From Adineta steineri (taxonomy: Eukaryota > Rotifera > Eurotatoria > Adinetida > Adinetidae), in NCBI GenBank assembly GCA_905250115.1, contig CAJNOI010000131.1:7217-71216 (forward strand): DNA of 64,000 nt, in the 5' to 3' direction. How positions within the stretch are numbered: position 1 is the stretch's first letter; every line of letters begins with the position of its first letter. The notes beneath the pieces are model-generated. The model was not told the origin of the DNA. It ran no database searches and saw only the letters and a list, made by a program, of their open reading frames with translations. Position numbers and translations under genes: made by a program. Below are positions 23,097 to 36,900 of the stretch, piece after piece.

Positions 23097-24359
23097 ATGG
23101 CAAATTCACCATTTCCATATTTCACCTCGGGTACAATAGTACATGGTTTTGGTCGTGGTAGCAAAGAACTCGGCTGTCCAACAGGTATTTAAATCTAGGC
23201 AAGTTTTCTTTATCGGATGATAAAGAATATTAATTCGTTTTTGTTCTTAAATTTTAGCAAATTTTGATGAAACTACAGTCGAAAAATTGCCATCATCAAT
23301 TCATCAAGGTGTTTACTATGGATGGGCAAAATTATTAAAAAAAGGTGATAATGAAATCTATAAAATGGTTACTAGTGTAGGAACAAATCCATTTTATAAT
23401 GGTGAAAAAAAGACAATGGTATATGAAATTTCATTTGTTTTCCTTTCTATTTATTATTTATTTAGGAAACACATATCTTACATCAATTTCGAGAAGATTT
23501 TTATGATGAAACATTAAAGATTGTTCTTATAGGTGAAATACGAAAGATGACAACATTTGAAAATGCAAGTATGTCAAATAGATCTTTGATTCATTTAGAA
23601 TAAGCTAACCTTTATAATACCTTCTAGAGGTACGCTCAAATTTTCTAAAAAGGAAATTTCCCCGGGAATTGAGGAAAATTCTCGATCACTCAGAAATTAC
23701 TCAGAAAATTCGGCAATTACAGAAATTTCAATAATTTCTTCTACTTTGGGCGTACGCTTTCTCAGATGTTGCTCGAAGGTCTAGTATTTGCCTCGATTCT
23801 CGGAGAAATTTCCGTTTGCAGAGATGATAATTTCTTCCTGTAATGTCAGTAATCTCCAGTGTTTTTGGGAGAAATTGCTGAGAGTGACTCTTGCCATATG
23901 TATATTACTTTCAAAACTTCTCCTTTAGTAGTTGGTAATTTCCTTTTTAAGAATTTTGAACGCCGCTGCTTTTGTAGTTGATTCCTTTCGATTTTATACT
24001 AGAGCTCAAAGTTCATTGTCATTGCCTTCTTCTTAGTACTCTTAGATAATTCTGTTTGTATTAGTTTAATCTTTTACAGTATTATATGACAAAATATCGT
24101 ACGGTCTTCATTATATACCACAAGTTCTCATATATCAATATTATCGAGATAGACATGTCGCATTTGTTCGCCCTTAAGTCTAATACTATCATTAAATTCT
24201 TATATGACCTTTGCTTTTTTGTTATAAAGATTTCTAAACAAAAATTCACGTTTAGATGAACTTGCTGCTGCTATTCAAAATGATATATCAACTGCTAGTA
24301 ACAAACTTGATTCCGATGAATGTGGTCAATATCTCAAACATTCTTTTTTTCAACAGTGA
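23097..24359 (+). CDS. RFK: Riboflavin kinase
   Basis: Four exons, 23097-23184, 23258-23418, 23466-23568 and 24256-24359, join in phase to 151 residues; human RFK has about 155. It phosphorylates riboflavin to FMN with ATP. Family motifs follow in order: [21 protein letters not shown] (flavin/ATP site with the PTAN motif), [30 protein letters not shown] (the Glu of METH matches the catalytic Glu region), [22 protein letters not shown] and LAAAIQNDI. The last intron is 687 bp, far longer than the others, because it contains an inverted-repeat element (23628-23967). The gene is tail-to-tail with the gene at 24501-24830. Confidence 0.93.
23628..23967. mobile_element. MITE-like inverted-repeat element in RFK intron 3
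   Basis: A 340-bp block with less A+T than its surroundings. Its ends are inverted repeats of about 28 bp with roughly five mismatches: left CGCTCAAATTTTCTAAAAAG (from 23633), right CTTTTTAAGAATTTTGAACG (to about 23962). Internal segments (ACTCAGAAATTACTCAG against AGAAATTGCTGAGAG) are also inversely repeated, so much of it could fold back. It contains no reading frame. No clear target-site duplication was found. This fits a non-autonomous DNA-transposon derivative. Confidence 0.65.
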
Positions 24360-24500
24360 TCTATCAATCAAAATCTATTTAAACAAAAATGACGATGAAT
24401 ATCAATCTATTTTCTCTTCATTTTAAATTGACATGTTTTGTTATTTTTATAACAAATAATAAAACAAAACAAAACAAAAAAAAGAAAAGATTCTAATTAG

Positions 24501-24830
24501 TTAAATATTTGAAAATTCCATTGATTCATCATAACGTGTCGCAATTGATTGTTCACGATGATCAACATTGAATATTGGATGACGACCAAATGTAAAATTT
24601 TCTATACGTTTATGAGCTTCAGATCGTTGTAATGGGCCAAACATCATAAAACAAACGCCAAATATACATAATATTGATAAAACTAATATAATAAGAAATG
24701 AATTCGGAAATGTATTTGTAGAAATTGTTGATGAAAGTTCATTTGTACAATTTTCATCCATATCAAAAGATGATGATAATGACAAATTATTATGAATATA
24801 TTGATTACTGTCAGAACTTCGTATCAGCAT
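24501..24830 (-). CDS. Small single-pass membrane protein, unknown
   Basis: A 109-residue single-exon frame on the minus strand. The N-terminal 43 residues are Ser/Asn-rich with N-glycosylation-type sites. One strong helix follows (residues about 44-68, SFLIILVLSILCIFGVCFMM), then FGPLQRSEAHKRIENFTFGR and an acidic tail, suggesting a type III or signal-anchor protein with a cytosolic C-terminus. Codon use is like that of the neighbouring genes and the 3' end sits 141 bp from the RFK stop, a spacing seen for other convergent genes here. I do not recognise the family. A chance open frame is less likely because of the clean membrane topology. Confidence 0.5.
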   Translation of the reverse strand: MLIRSSDSNQYIHNNLSLSSSFDMDENCTNELSSTISTNTFPNSFLIILVLSILCIFGVCFMMFGPLQRSEAHKRIENFTFGRHPIFNVDHREQSIATRYDESMEFSNI

Positions 24831-26049
24831 TAAGTAGTAATTGAGAGATAATTATTGTTCAATCATCATCATCATTTTTCTCTTATATATATATACATTC
24901 TAGAATATTGACATAAGAAAGAAAGAAATAGAAACAAAAGTTATGAATTATTCTTCTTATTATATATATTTCTACTCTTTTTTTATACCTTAAAACTACA
25001 TTGACAAACTAAAAACTAGGGATGTATATACACACTATATTATGTTTGTCTTATACATTTTAAAGAAACACTCTTTCATATAATAATAAATTGCATACTA
25101 CTACTACTACTACTTGCACGATAGCAATGAAAGGGAATATGTTTGGTGGTATCTGTTGACCTTGACATTAGACTTTTTCCTTTTCCTATGTTGATAATAA
25201 ATTCAACATACTGATTGATATATTCAAGGCTCGACGGAAATCGGAAATATGCGTGACAGGTATTTGGCAAAAAGAAAGAAAATAACATGACAACAACGTC
25301 GGTCATATATGCTTGTTTAACTCTAATGTCAATTAAATAGAAATCGGTAACAACAAAAAGAGAAAATTAAAATATTAAAATAATTTCTATTGAATGACAT
25401 ACAAAGAACAATGAATAATTAAAGAAATGAATTTATATCATAGATACTAATCATAATTATTTAATTAGTAAAGTTAATAATTACAGCAAAATTTTATATG
25501 ACTGATGTATAGCTTACTCTAGTGCGGATGATATATTGATGACTGGGAGAGGAAAACAGACATTATATATGGGATAGAAATATACAATTATAATATTGGT
25601 TTATATATATTGAGTTATTTCTCTGTCCATTGGTATATATTAATTATTCTCAATCGATCCTCTGAACATGTATATTTATATAACAAGACATGAGCGCCAT
25701 CTCTCACAATAATTTTCTTATTTTGAATATCAAAATATTCGTTTTTTACATTTAAATAAATAAAAATTTTTTCACATAAACCATATTCTCTAAAAATCAT
25801 ATTTATTTTATAAAAAACTTAAAAAAGTATCTTAAATGTCCACCATTGGTAGATTATGGAAAGTCTCCAAAGTAGTTTTTTGTTGTTTATTAATACTATA
25901 TTCCTTTTTTTTTATCAATAGTGTCAATGGAGAAACTAAAGTTCTTGTTAAAAAAAATAAGAAACATGATTCGATTAACATTATGTGAAATAATATACCT
26001 ATATTTTTTCTTTTATTATAGATTAGTTTTTAGGAACACATAAAACATC
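24831..26049. other. Intergenic stretch and RPL15 5' leader
   Basis: No further gene. The RPL15 leader probably contains an intron ending in TTATTATAG (26014-26022) before the untranslated ATTAGTTTTTAGGAACAC; open frames at 25076-25306 and 25615-25800 look random. Confidence 0.45.
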
Positions 26050-26784
26050 ATGGGTGCCTACAAATATTTGCAAGAAATCTATCGTAAAAAGCAAAGTGAT
26101 GTTATGCGTTTTATTTTCCGTATTCGTACATGGCATTATCGACAATTAGCTGCCATTCATCGTGCTCCAAAATCAACTCGACCTGAAAAAGCTCGTCGTG
26201 TTGGTTATAAAGCTAAAGCTGGCTATGTAAATAAACTTTATTTTTTCATTATTAAATAGTAAATTATATATATATATCATTTAGGTCATCTATCGTGTCC
26301 GTGTTCGTCGTGGTTCACGAAAGAAACCAGTACCAAAAGGTCAAGTCTACGGTAAACCAAAACATCAAGGTATCAATCAATTAAAATTCCAACGTTCATT
26401 ACAATCGGTTGCTGAAGAACGTGTCGGTCGTCGTTGTCCAACATTACGTGTTCTTAATTCATATTGGATTGCACAAGATGCAACATTTAAATTTTATGAA
26501 GTTATTCTTATTGATCCATGCCACAAAGGTAAAGAATAATAAATCAATTTTTCTATGTCTTTTATACATTATTTTTTCATTATTAAATAGGTATTCGTCG
26601 TGATGCACGTATTAACTGGATATGCAGATCTAACAAGAAACACCGTGAATTACGTGGTTTAACATCAGCTGGACGAAAATCTCGTGGACTTGGTCATGGT
26701 CATCGTTATTCACTTGCAACTGGTGGTTCACGTCGTACATGCTGGAAACGTCGTCAACAACTCAGTCTTCGACGATATCGTTAA
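26050..26784 (+). CDS. RPL15: 60S ribosomal protein L15 (eL15)
   Basis: Three exons, 26050-26226, 26285-26528 and 26591-26784, join in phase to exactly 204 residues, the length of animal eL15. It is a structural protein of the large ribosomal subunit that contacts 28S rRNA. Motifs match throughout: [100 protein letters not shown] and the terminal LSLRRYR. The introns are 58 and 62 bp. It is the most conserved protein gene in the window and a good marker for placing the species. Confidence 0.98.
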
Positions 26785-28715
26785 AAGACAACAACAAAAT
26801 AAACGACAACAATATTATCATAAAAATTCGCTTGATTTCTTGCTATGTATTGTTGTTGTTGTTTTGTATCTGTTTATTGAAAAAAATGAAAGAAGAAGTT
26901 AAATGAGAAAAACAACTAAAATTTAATAGTATGAAAAAAAACGACGAATAAATGATGATTGAATATAATTTTACTATCATATTTATAGGCGATGCAATCT
27001 ACATTTGTAAGGGGTTTGAAAATTTAATGTGATTTGAAGAAAAAAACATTAACAAACTTATCTTTTTGTGTAAGAATAATAATACATTTAGATATTACTT
27101 AGAGATGTGATAAGTTTAATATTTCTCGTACTTCTTACTCTTGCATAAATAGAAATTATGTGCATTTTGATTATGATACAATCTTTGAAAAAAACACATT
27201 TTAAGTTTTGAACGTAAGAAATAATTAACTGCAAGTATTGTTTTCTGAAATATGATAACATCAAATATTTCGTAGACGTATGAAAGAATTAGATCTACAT
27301 GAATTGTATCTATAAAAAATATATGGTATTATAAATACTTTATTCTCTTTCAGTTATGTTCTTAAATTAATCTATATTAACAGTTGAACGAATATAATTT
27401 ATAAATACACATACATTCTATGAATATTTTATATATAATATGGCTAAAGATCTATGTATAGTTTTTAGATTGCATCTTGATTATTCTACTGTTCATAGTT
27501 GTTGTTAAAGATCATGAAAAGATTTCGAGATGACTCTATAAAGGGAAATCCGATAGCGTTAAATCTGAAGATAAGCGAATTCAAAATATTAATCCATCTG
27601 TTGCCAAACACACTATGGACTTTGAAGAAGTGTGTACGTTGCATCTGTCTAGAAAAAAGTTATTATTCAGCGTTCGCTCTTTAAAAGACGAGACTTGCTA
27701 GAAGGCAATTTGTACTTGATCTAAACGACGTGTTTAGTATCAGCTGAATGCGTTATTACTTTGACCTCGCCTATCTTCAGGCTTGACTCCATCGAATTTC
27801 CCCTTGTCGAGCCATGTCAAAAAAAATGTCAACAAAACAACAGTTGGAACTCCATATGACCTAAAGAATAGATTAACCTAAGAAATCGAATGAATTCAAA
27901 AAAATAGTTTTCATGATGGCATAAAAAGAAAAAAAATCAATTATATTGCTTGATTAATACATAAGATACATGAATTACTTAAATAATCATCACTTGTGGA
28001 ATGTCCTACACATATGGTATGATGTTAACATGGATTGAAATATTAGATCTTTATCTGTTTAATATAAAGATTATTAATATAATCGGAACTTAATTTAATA
28101 ATCGACTAAATTGCTATTTATAAGAGATTATAATCATCGAGGAAGTAGAATGAGTTATATTGGAAATCTCTAGGATATCAAGCATAAGAAATTTATCTGA
28201 TTGTCGTCATCATGAAAAACATTAGTACTCATATTCCTAGCTATCGAAGCAGTCATCATTAAATTCCTAAGTGAAAATAAATGCCACAAGTACTAACACA
28301 TTTCTGACTCTTCAAACTATTATCCGATAATATAAACCTCGTTTTTGCCTTTAAAAAAAGTACCCTTAGGCTCATTTGTTATCAATTATTCTATTCTCTA
28401 TTAATATATATTTGATCATTAAGTAAAAAACTTGCACATGTGAAAAATAATCTTTATACTACATAAAAAACAAATAATTTTGCACACAAAATTTCTTGTC
28501 TCTCAATCACCGGCAACATTTTCTGTATATTAATTTTTCTATCAAACAAAAACAATAATTTCACTATCTATACAAATTCGAATCAAGACAGAAGAAAAAA
28601 AAAATTTTTTAGAGAATAAGTAGAAAAAAGAAAAATAAAAACATTGGAATGACTTACAAAGATAAAAGAAAAAAAAACATATCACAAAAAACAAAAAGAA
28701 AAAAAGATTCGATTT
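26785..28715. other. Intergenic stretch with a compositional island
   Basis: A+T-rich except for about 27490-27850, which is richer in G+C and has a broken coding-like look (open frame 27499-27684) but no recognisable family. It may be the relic of a transferred or mobile fragment. Confidence 0.35.
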
Positions 28716-30962
28716 TTAGACATATTCTCCTACTGAATTAAGAACAATATGATTTGTTTTAATTGAAGTAACACGTATATCAATCTGTGATTGAATAACA
28801 TTATCATTATCTTCAGAACTCGATTGATGACCACGATGTCGTTTTCGAGTACCATATGCACATTTATGTATATTTTCACCTGGTCTGATATATTCAAATT
28901 GTAATGTAAAATGACGTATACAATGTGTTTCAAATATTCTTTGTAATTGACGCCCAAATAATTCTGTACATGTACTTAATGATAAGTCATCATTACAAAC
29001 AACATGTAACGTTGCAAATACATCTCGAGCTGTAGCTCTAAATAAGCAAATTTCGATAAAAAAGAAAGAAAAAAGAAAATTTTTTAATTACCTCCAAACA
29101 TGTACACTATGTACTGCACGTATTTGTGGTATTGTTTTCATAATTGTTTGAATTAATTGACGAGTATTTATACCCGATGGAACAGCTTCAACGAGAATAT
29201 GACCAAGAGACCAAACAACAGGAATAGCTTTAACTGCGATAATTATTACCATCAGTAATGTTAATGCAGGATCAATATATTTTAACCAGACATTGACTGG
29301 TTGACCAGAACGATCTTTACTTGGGATAAATTTATTTAATAAACCAGAAAAAAGTACAATAGATGATTCTAGAAGGACAGCCTAATTAAAACAAAAACAA
29401 AAAAAGAGGAAATTATAATTATTAGTTTTCATAATTCTTTTTTTTTTTCTCGTTTAGGTCAATTTGACCTAATCTACAAATTGAACGTCAGTATATAATT
29501 TGCATTTTATGACGCTCAATTAGTAGAAATATCATATATCACTTTAAAAACCCAGATTTTCTCGGAAAGAACAACTTCATCATTCGGTATGTTCGATACA
29601 CTTGAAATAGAAATACTTGAAAATGTACTCGTATCACATGAGAAAAGAATGCCAAGTAAAATCATGATAAATAACTGATACAAAAAGATATTCAGTTGAA
29701 ACTCATAGACATAAAAGCACTTTAATTAAACGTTCTCATTATTTTAAGATAAGTTTATTTCGATTGATAAATAATTCTACTAATGTGTATGTTATACACA
29801 ATGGAAACTAAATTGTCTTCCGATAGTTAATATTATTCAAGAAATAAAAACAAGTGCACATTCTCGACTGCATATTTTAAATCCCAAGAGAATTATACTT
29901 AATAGAAATCACATGAGAATCAAAGAAAATAGACAATTCAACTTAGATTATATATTTAATACAAAATCAAACAATAGATACTTACCAATGAATGTAAACA
30001 TAATGCATGAAGTGTTGCATAAACTCTTGATTCTTGAAAATCATCATCTAATTCAGTTTTATCATCATTTAACATTAATGTTGAATAGGCTGTTGATTCA
30101 CCACTCCTAGTTCTCATTCGATTTAATCCACTAGATATTCTTGTTGGTACATTTAATCGTTGTTCTTTCGTATCAATAGTTTCTGTTTGAGTTATATCAG
30201 CAGTAATAAATGCATTTGTATATGTATCATTCAATGATGGTAAAACTAAATCATGTGATTTTCGAGGTTTTTGATTAATATTTACTGTTGTTTCATTAAT
30301 AATAATTTCAGGTTTAACTATAATAGTATTTTGTTCATTTACAATTTGTTCATTATCTGTATGATTCATATCAAGATTTCGTAATGTTGTATAAACACTT
30401 TGTACAAAATCATTTTTTTTCTGTTCAACGATTTCATCTCCAATATTATGATCATGAGAATAACCACGAAATAAAAATAAACCTAATAAACCAATACAAG
30501 CACCAGCTGAACCTAAATAAATCATAGCTGATGGATCTTCAATATGATTTGGATTAATTAATTTATTAATAGCATCGACAATAATTGAAAGTGATAAAGA
30601 TAAAAGAAGAACTTCTTGTAGAAGACCAGCGAGTAATTCTAATCGAGCCCAACTAAAAATAGCAAAAAAATGAAAATTTAATTTGTTTTTATTGAAATAA
30701 TAAAATAAACTTACCCAAAAGTATTTTTAGCATGTAAACGTTTTGCTTTTGCATAACGTAATGCAACTAACGAACCAACTAATGCAATACCTTCGGCAAA
30801 TGAAAAGAGTCCATCAGCAATGAGTAATTGGGATCGACTACGAATTCCGTATACTATTTCAGCTACTGCTATACCAACTGTTAAAATAAGCATAATAATC
30901 ATTCGACCCGTTTTCGATCTTAACATTCGTATACACCAGCGTAAACGATGCCATGCCATCAT
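28716..30962 (-). CDS. SLC30 (ZnT1/ZnT10-like) cation diffusion facilitator with altered metal site
   Basis: Four exons, 30962-30715, 30652-29986, 29381-29092 and 29037-28716, join in phase to 508 residues. The N-terminal membrane domain aligns with ZnT1: MLILTVGIAVAEIVYG, LLIADGLFSFAEGIALVGSL, then KNTFGWARLELLAGLL, nearly identical to ZnT1 KNTFGW.RAE. A long polar cytosolic loop replaces the His-rich loop. Helix 5 is LHSLAVLLESSIVLFSG. The C-terminal CDF domain has YIDPALTLLMVIIIAVKAIP, VPSGINTRQL and IRAVHSVHVWRATARDVFAT. In canonical ZnTs the Zn site is HxxxD in helix 2 and HxxxD in helix 5; here these positions read FxxxE and HxxxV. It may carry another cation or act as a regulatory partner, as ZnT6 does. 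Family certain, substrate unknown. Confidence 0.88.
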
Positions 30963-33942
30963 TTACTTGTTTTTTGATTTTATCACTGCTAGTATTTTTG
31001 TTTTCTTCCTATTATCACTTGCCTTCGATATAATAATAAGTAATCATTATCTCAGCTGGAGATGTAGGAACAAAAAGAATAACCGAGAAGAACAGATTTA
31101 ATGGCATCACTCTAGAATTCATAAGCAATATTTAGTAGTTATGAAACGATCAGAAATAACATTTAGATTTGTAATAAGGGATTGATGGTATCAGGTGCTA
31201 TTTACAGCTGTCGCCTTGTTTTCTACTAATAGACGGATGGAAAACATCGAACGTTTATTAATCTATATATCGACTGACATATGATAAGAAAATAGAAAGT
31301 TCTGTATTAACACATCATCTTGTTCTGACGCAAAAATCATTAATGTGGAAAATAGAAGACATAAAATAGATCTAAAGAAGTTTATCTGAAACTCATATAA
31401 ACACTTGTTTAATCGTTTACAGTCGTCTAAACTAACGTATTTGTAGAAAAAACAACAGAATTTTTCCAAAATAAACAAGTTTTTTCTCTATAATTTCTAA
31501 GAAATTTTAATCACGAACTATATATAGTTTCTAGTAGGATTCTTTGTTTAATCTTTCATGAAAGACATCTGTAATCATTAAAGCATGAATAATTATTCTT
31601 TCTAGAAAGATTCCATACAATTTTCTTCGAAATTATTCTTAAAAAAAGAAAATAACATCTTTTATAGAAAAGAATTCTTCAAAAACAAACCATAACTATA
31701 TACTACTTCTTTCAACACATTTAAAAATCTAATCTAATTAATATATGTATGATCAAATAAATAAATATTTCTATTTAGAAGAAAAAAAAACAATTCAAAA
31801 TTTTTATCTATAACTAATATCTATATATGCTTACGCGAATAAAGTCTTCTCTTGTATTGTTTTATTAATGAATACCTTTCTTTTATTTATATCGACAATG
31901 ATCGACGTGATATGGTACTAGAAAGATGAAAGAGACACTTTTTTTCCTATCCTAACATTTGTCTGTCTACCATATCATGTTTACATTTTGGAAAGTTTTT
32001 TTTCTTCCTTTGCGACAACTTTTTTCTCACAATTGCTATCGTCATAACCCGACCAGGTTGTTCTTATTCTGTCTGATGTAACACCATCGCTCCCATACTA
32101 TCAACGCGTGTATTACTAATCATTTTTATTCTGTTTGATGTCGTCGACTCACTATAGTTCTGAAAAACATCATGCATAGTAGACTTACATATTGACACAT
32201 AGAAACAAAATGATCTCTGCATGTTCTTTTCTCGATTGGTAAATGCGGAAATAAAGTGACTTATCCATCCGGCTATTTGTATAATAAATAATTAAACTAT
32301 ATTAAAGTGATTGAGTTATTTAAAAACCCTACACATTTTCCTCTTATATGTATAATAGGTTATTTCTAATACATTCTCTATCACGCAAACAAGAAAGAAG
32401 AGAAGAAAAAAAACAAGTGTTTTTGTCTGAAAATCGAGTCATTGTGCGTGCAATAAGTCTTTAGTCATGAATATTACCAACGAAATTCCTTTGTCTATCA
32501 TTTATCTTAATGTACGTGTCTTTGAAAAACAACACAAGTATTCTCTCTACATCAGTCAGACAAACAAGAAATAGAGCGAGTGAGAAAAAAAAAGGCAAGA
32601 AGCCTTTAAGGAATAGATCAAAAAGAAAAAAAAAAGAACCAAGGGGAAATATCGGATCTTTAGTTAACAAGTCAAAGAAGGAGAAGAAATGAACCAAAAG
32701 ATTTCTATAATTGAAAATAACAAGACACAGATATTTAATAGACATTAATTGTGTAAACAAGAAAAATCTCTTGTATAGTTGAAAAGAAAAGAGAGAAAAG
32801 AATTTTTAATTTCTGAAAAGAGAATAATACATGGTTTCAGGTGTCGATTATTTTCTCTATTTTCACCATCTATTATGAATGTGTAAAATAAATATAAAAT
32901 GTCTTGACAAAAAAAAAAGGCGGAAGGAAAAAAAATATACTCTTAACTATATTGTTCTTATAAATTAGTTTTCTTTCTTCAAGGTCTTTTTTCTTTCTAT
33001 ATATTCACTTACTATTGAAACTTTTTTCTTATCTACAATATAAAATAATAGATACTTAAATAGATATAAATTCATGGTTTATGAAACTATTATTTTATAT
33101 AGAGTTCAAACGTTAGAAAATGAAATATTAATTAGATAAAAACTTTTAATCCGATTGCATCACTATAACAAAAAAGAATGAAATTATCATGTTAGATCTC
33201 TCTCTCTCTCTGTATCTAGTTTGAAAAATTGATGCAGAGTTATAATTAACTATGAAAAAAAGATTTTTTATGAACTCACTAATTAATAATTATGTAGAGT
33301 TTTTTTTTGCGTTGTAAAAATTAAATAATTGATAGTACTGATGAAATATGACATACACGCAACTGAAGACAGATATTATAGTCTATTATTTTTCTGAATA
33401 ATTTTCTTAACTATTCTATCTTGTAAATATCAACATATTTTTATCGCGATATTATTTTCCTAATCCGAACTAAATGTACAATGACCTTTTATTTTGCATT
33501 ATATATAGAATGTCAGCAAAATAAGGTTTATACTCGGTACATATCTTGAATATTTCTATTGATTATTATATATGTTATAATTAATATCTATTATAATTTA
33601 ACGTACATAAAAATCTTGTTGACAGATATAATTTTTCAGCTGATAGAAGCTCGTATATATATATATATATTTGAAGTTAAAATAATACAATTTTTTACTA
33701 ATGTTATAAGCAGAGCATATAAAATAAATATAAGAAATAATAGTTATACTCTTCAATAAATACTAAAACCCATATGTATGTGAAAGATTACAAAAAAAAA
33801 CATAGAAGAAACAATTTTGATAAATAACAACAAGATGTTAACTTGACATTGATGTATCCGAAAAAGAAAATATGAAATTCTACTTAATAATACTGTTTAT
33901 ATCATCATCAAACTATAATAAATCATTTATAGCAATAAAATA
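30963..33942. other. Long A+T-rich intergenic stretch
   Basis: About 3 kb. It holds the SLC30 promoter side and the SLC22-like 3' side. Lys/Arg- or Phe-rich open frames near 32461-32760 mirror each other on both strands and are low-complexity. No RNA gene or repeat array was recognised. Confidence 0.45.
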
Positions 33943-36900
33943 TCAACAATGTTCAGAAAAATAATTTTCATCTTGACTCATTGTTCGTCGATATCTTGGT
34001 GATTGCGATAATGCTTCATCAGGATCAATATCTTTTATTTTGTCGGGTGTTATTGGTATCCCTGTTGGATCTTCTGTTACAATGCCTGCTTGAATTTGTG
34101 CTGTTATTTCAAGTTGTGATGGTGCGTCAGGTATAGATTGACTGCTAATTGATGTTCTAGCTGGTAAAATAATAACATCTTCATCGGTATGTATGATGGA
34201 ATTCTTTTTTGCAGCTAATTGTTGCTCATTAAGATGTCGTTGTACTGTTAAACGTACACCTTCATCATTAACATCATCATATTCAACATCTTCAGCAATA
34301 GATTGTTGTTGTCGATATATATCAGTATTAATACCACTATATGGATGATATAATGATGAATAACGAGGATCCATTCGACGAGATAAATTTCGATTTGTCA
34401 TTGAATGTACTGTATCATCTTGTCCAAATTCTTGTAATTCATAAACACTATGTAATGTTGATTGATTATCATATGGACGAATTGAAGGTACACCGGATAA
34501 TACTGAAGCAGCGTCATTAAAATTATTTCCTCTTTCTGGATGTGTTCCATCTTTACGAATATTTCGTTTAACAAGTACAGAACGTTGACGACGAAAACTT
34601 TTACTTATTGATGTTGGCATAACTTCGACTTGTATCATTGTTCTTGGTAAGGGAAATTTTTTTGTTTCAGGTAATAAAAGTGCCATTGAACCAAGAACTA
34701 ATGAAAGAATTCCATAGATAAGACGAGCTCGCCAATCGTTTATTTCGCCCTTAAATTAAATTTTTTTTAAGAAATAAAATAATCTCATATATTATTTACT
34801 TACTATATCTGGAGAAGCAAGTGCAATACCAATTAAACGAAATGTATAACAAATACCAAGTGTTGTACATCTTTAAATGATAATAAGAAATAAAATTTCT
34901 ATAACCACATAGAATAATTTACCTTAAACCTGTTGGAAATATTTCACATGTATAAATAATTAAAACAATAAATGCAGCACGAGTAGCAAATTTTCCTGTA
35001 AAATAAACTACAAGCATTGCTGAACGCGCTTGTTCATTATCTATAGAATAAAACATAGATAAGTAAATATGAATAAAATAAAATTTAATTACCAAAGTTA
35101 ACAGCTACTGAACCAAGTAAACAAACTTCTGCAATAAGGAAAAAGCAAAATGTTGGCCATCGACGACCCCATCTAAAGAATAGAATTTATTCAATTTTAC
35201 ATTCATCAATCTATTTACATATGAACCAAAGGAACTGCAACAACAAATGAAAGAACTTGTATTAGATGTGTATAAAAATAATTTGAAAAAAAATTATCAG
35301 TTAAATGTTGTGTTAAATGTGGAACATCAAGACTATATTCAGTTAAAGAACTAACAAGCCTTAAAACAATCAAAAAGAGAAAAAAGAAGTTTTGCATGTT
35401 TTTTTGTTTTCAGATAGAAATACAAACCAAAGACCACACATAACAAGTAAATAAATAATTAATATATATGAATGAAGATAATCTGTTGGATAAAATGTTG
35501 ATAATGTTGGATAATAATGATGACCAGTTAGTATTTGTAATATACGTTGTGTTAAATTATTTTTATTTGTTATAGCTTGTAATTCTACCATATCAAAATC
35601 TGGATATTTTGAACTTAAAGATTTAATATCCTCTAAATAAAATTTGTTCTTAATTATATTTATTTAATTAACAAAATATATACAAACCAAGTCGAAGTAA
35701 TGGTTGAAAATCACATTGAATACCTTTCGAATGTTTACCACGAAGAAAATCACGTGCCTCACGAAATACCTCTTCAAAATTAACGCCATTAAATTGAGCA
35801 ATTTTTTTTAAAGATAATACAGCTGTAAAATAATCTTTTTGTGTTGTATACCAAAACATCGATTCTTCTGTTATCCTAAATGAACGAGAACTGATACTTT
35901 TCTATAGGTTAATTATATTCTATGCTCTTTATTCTTATTCATTTCTACAGATCGATAAACAATGATATTTGTTATGGTTTAAAATCGTCTATCTTCTGTA
36001 TCAACATACCAATGAAGAGCAGCAGTAATAATCAATGGTATAGTAACAACTGCTTGTAAAATTTTCCAATTTTTTATTAATAATCCAAGCCATGGTATAA
36101 TCATATCTAATAAAAATACAATACCCAATAATGATAAACCATAGATAGCTCGAGTTTCAATTGGAAACTAAATAGATCTAATTAAAATCTTGTATATACA
36201 AAAGAAAATCAATTGTTTACCATTTCCATAACATATGGAATAGTAATAACTTGTACAGCGCCAATAGCCACTCCAATAAAAAATATAAAGAAGACATAAG
36301 AAATATAATCATCACTTAGTAATTGAAATATTGATAGAATACATGCTGTCCACATTGAACCTTTAATTATACGTATTAATTTAACAAATAAAGAAATGAG
36401 GAAAGTTACCAGATAAAATCATTTTTCTTCCACTGTAATCAGCAAGATAACCAAATACAAGACCGCCAAGAATTAAACCAATTATGTATACTATATAGGG
36501 TAGTTTCACGCGTGCCTTATTACATAAAACTTCGTACTAGAATAAGACAAAAATGGATCATTATTTTAAGTGAATGCTACTATTTTATCTATTGAACAAA
36601 ATAAAAAAAAAGATAGTAATTCTTACTTCTATGAGTACAGTTTGTCCATATTCGTTGCTATAATTATATATTGAATCTAGTTTTCGAGTTTGTCCATGAA
36701 TTCTTATTTTTGTCATGTTTTGATTCGTGACTCGTAACATTGTATTATTCAATTGTAAAGATGATTGATTATTTGATATATTCAGATAATGTGGTGTGCA
36801 ATCAATATGCTTCGGTGATAATACTACATATTCTATATTAATAGATAATAATTTTATTTTTAAAAATTCTTACAAGCAAATGCTGGCATTTCTGTCAACC

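Noticed and set aside
32461-32760. Opposed Lys/Arg-rich and Phe-rich frames
   Set aside because: Mirror images of one purine-rich stretch; no family features.
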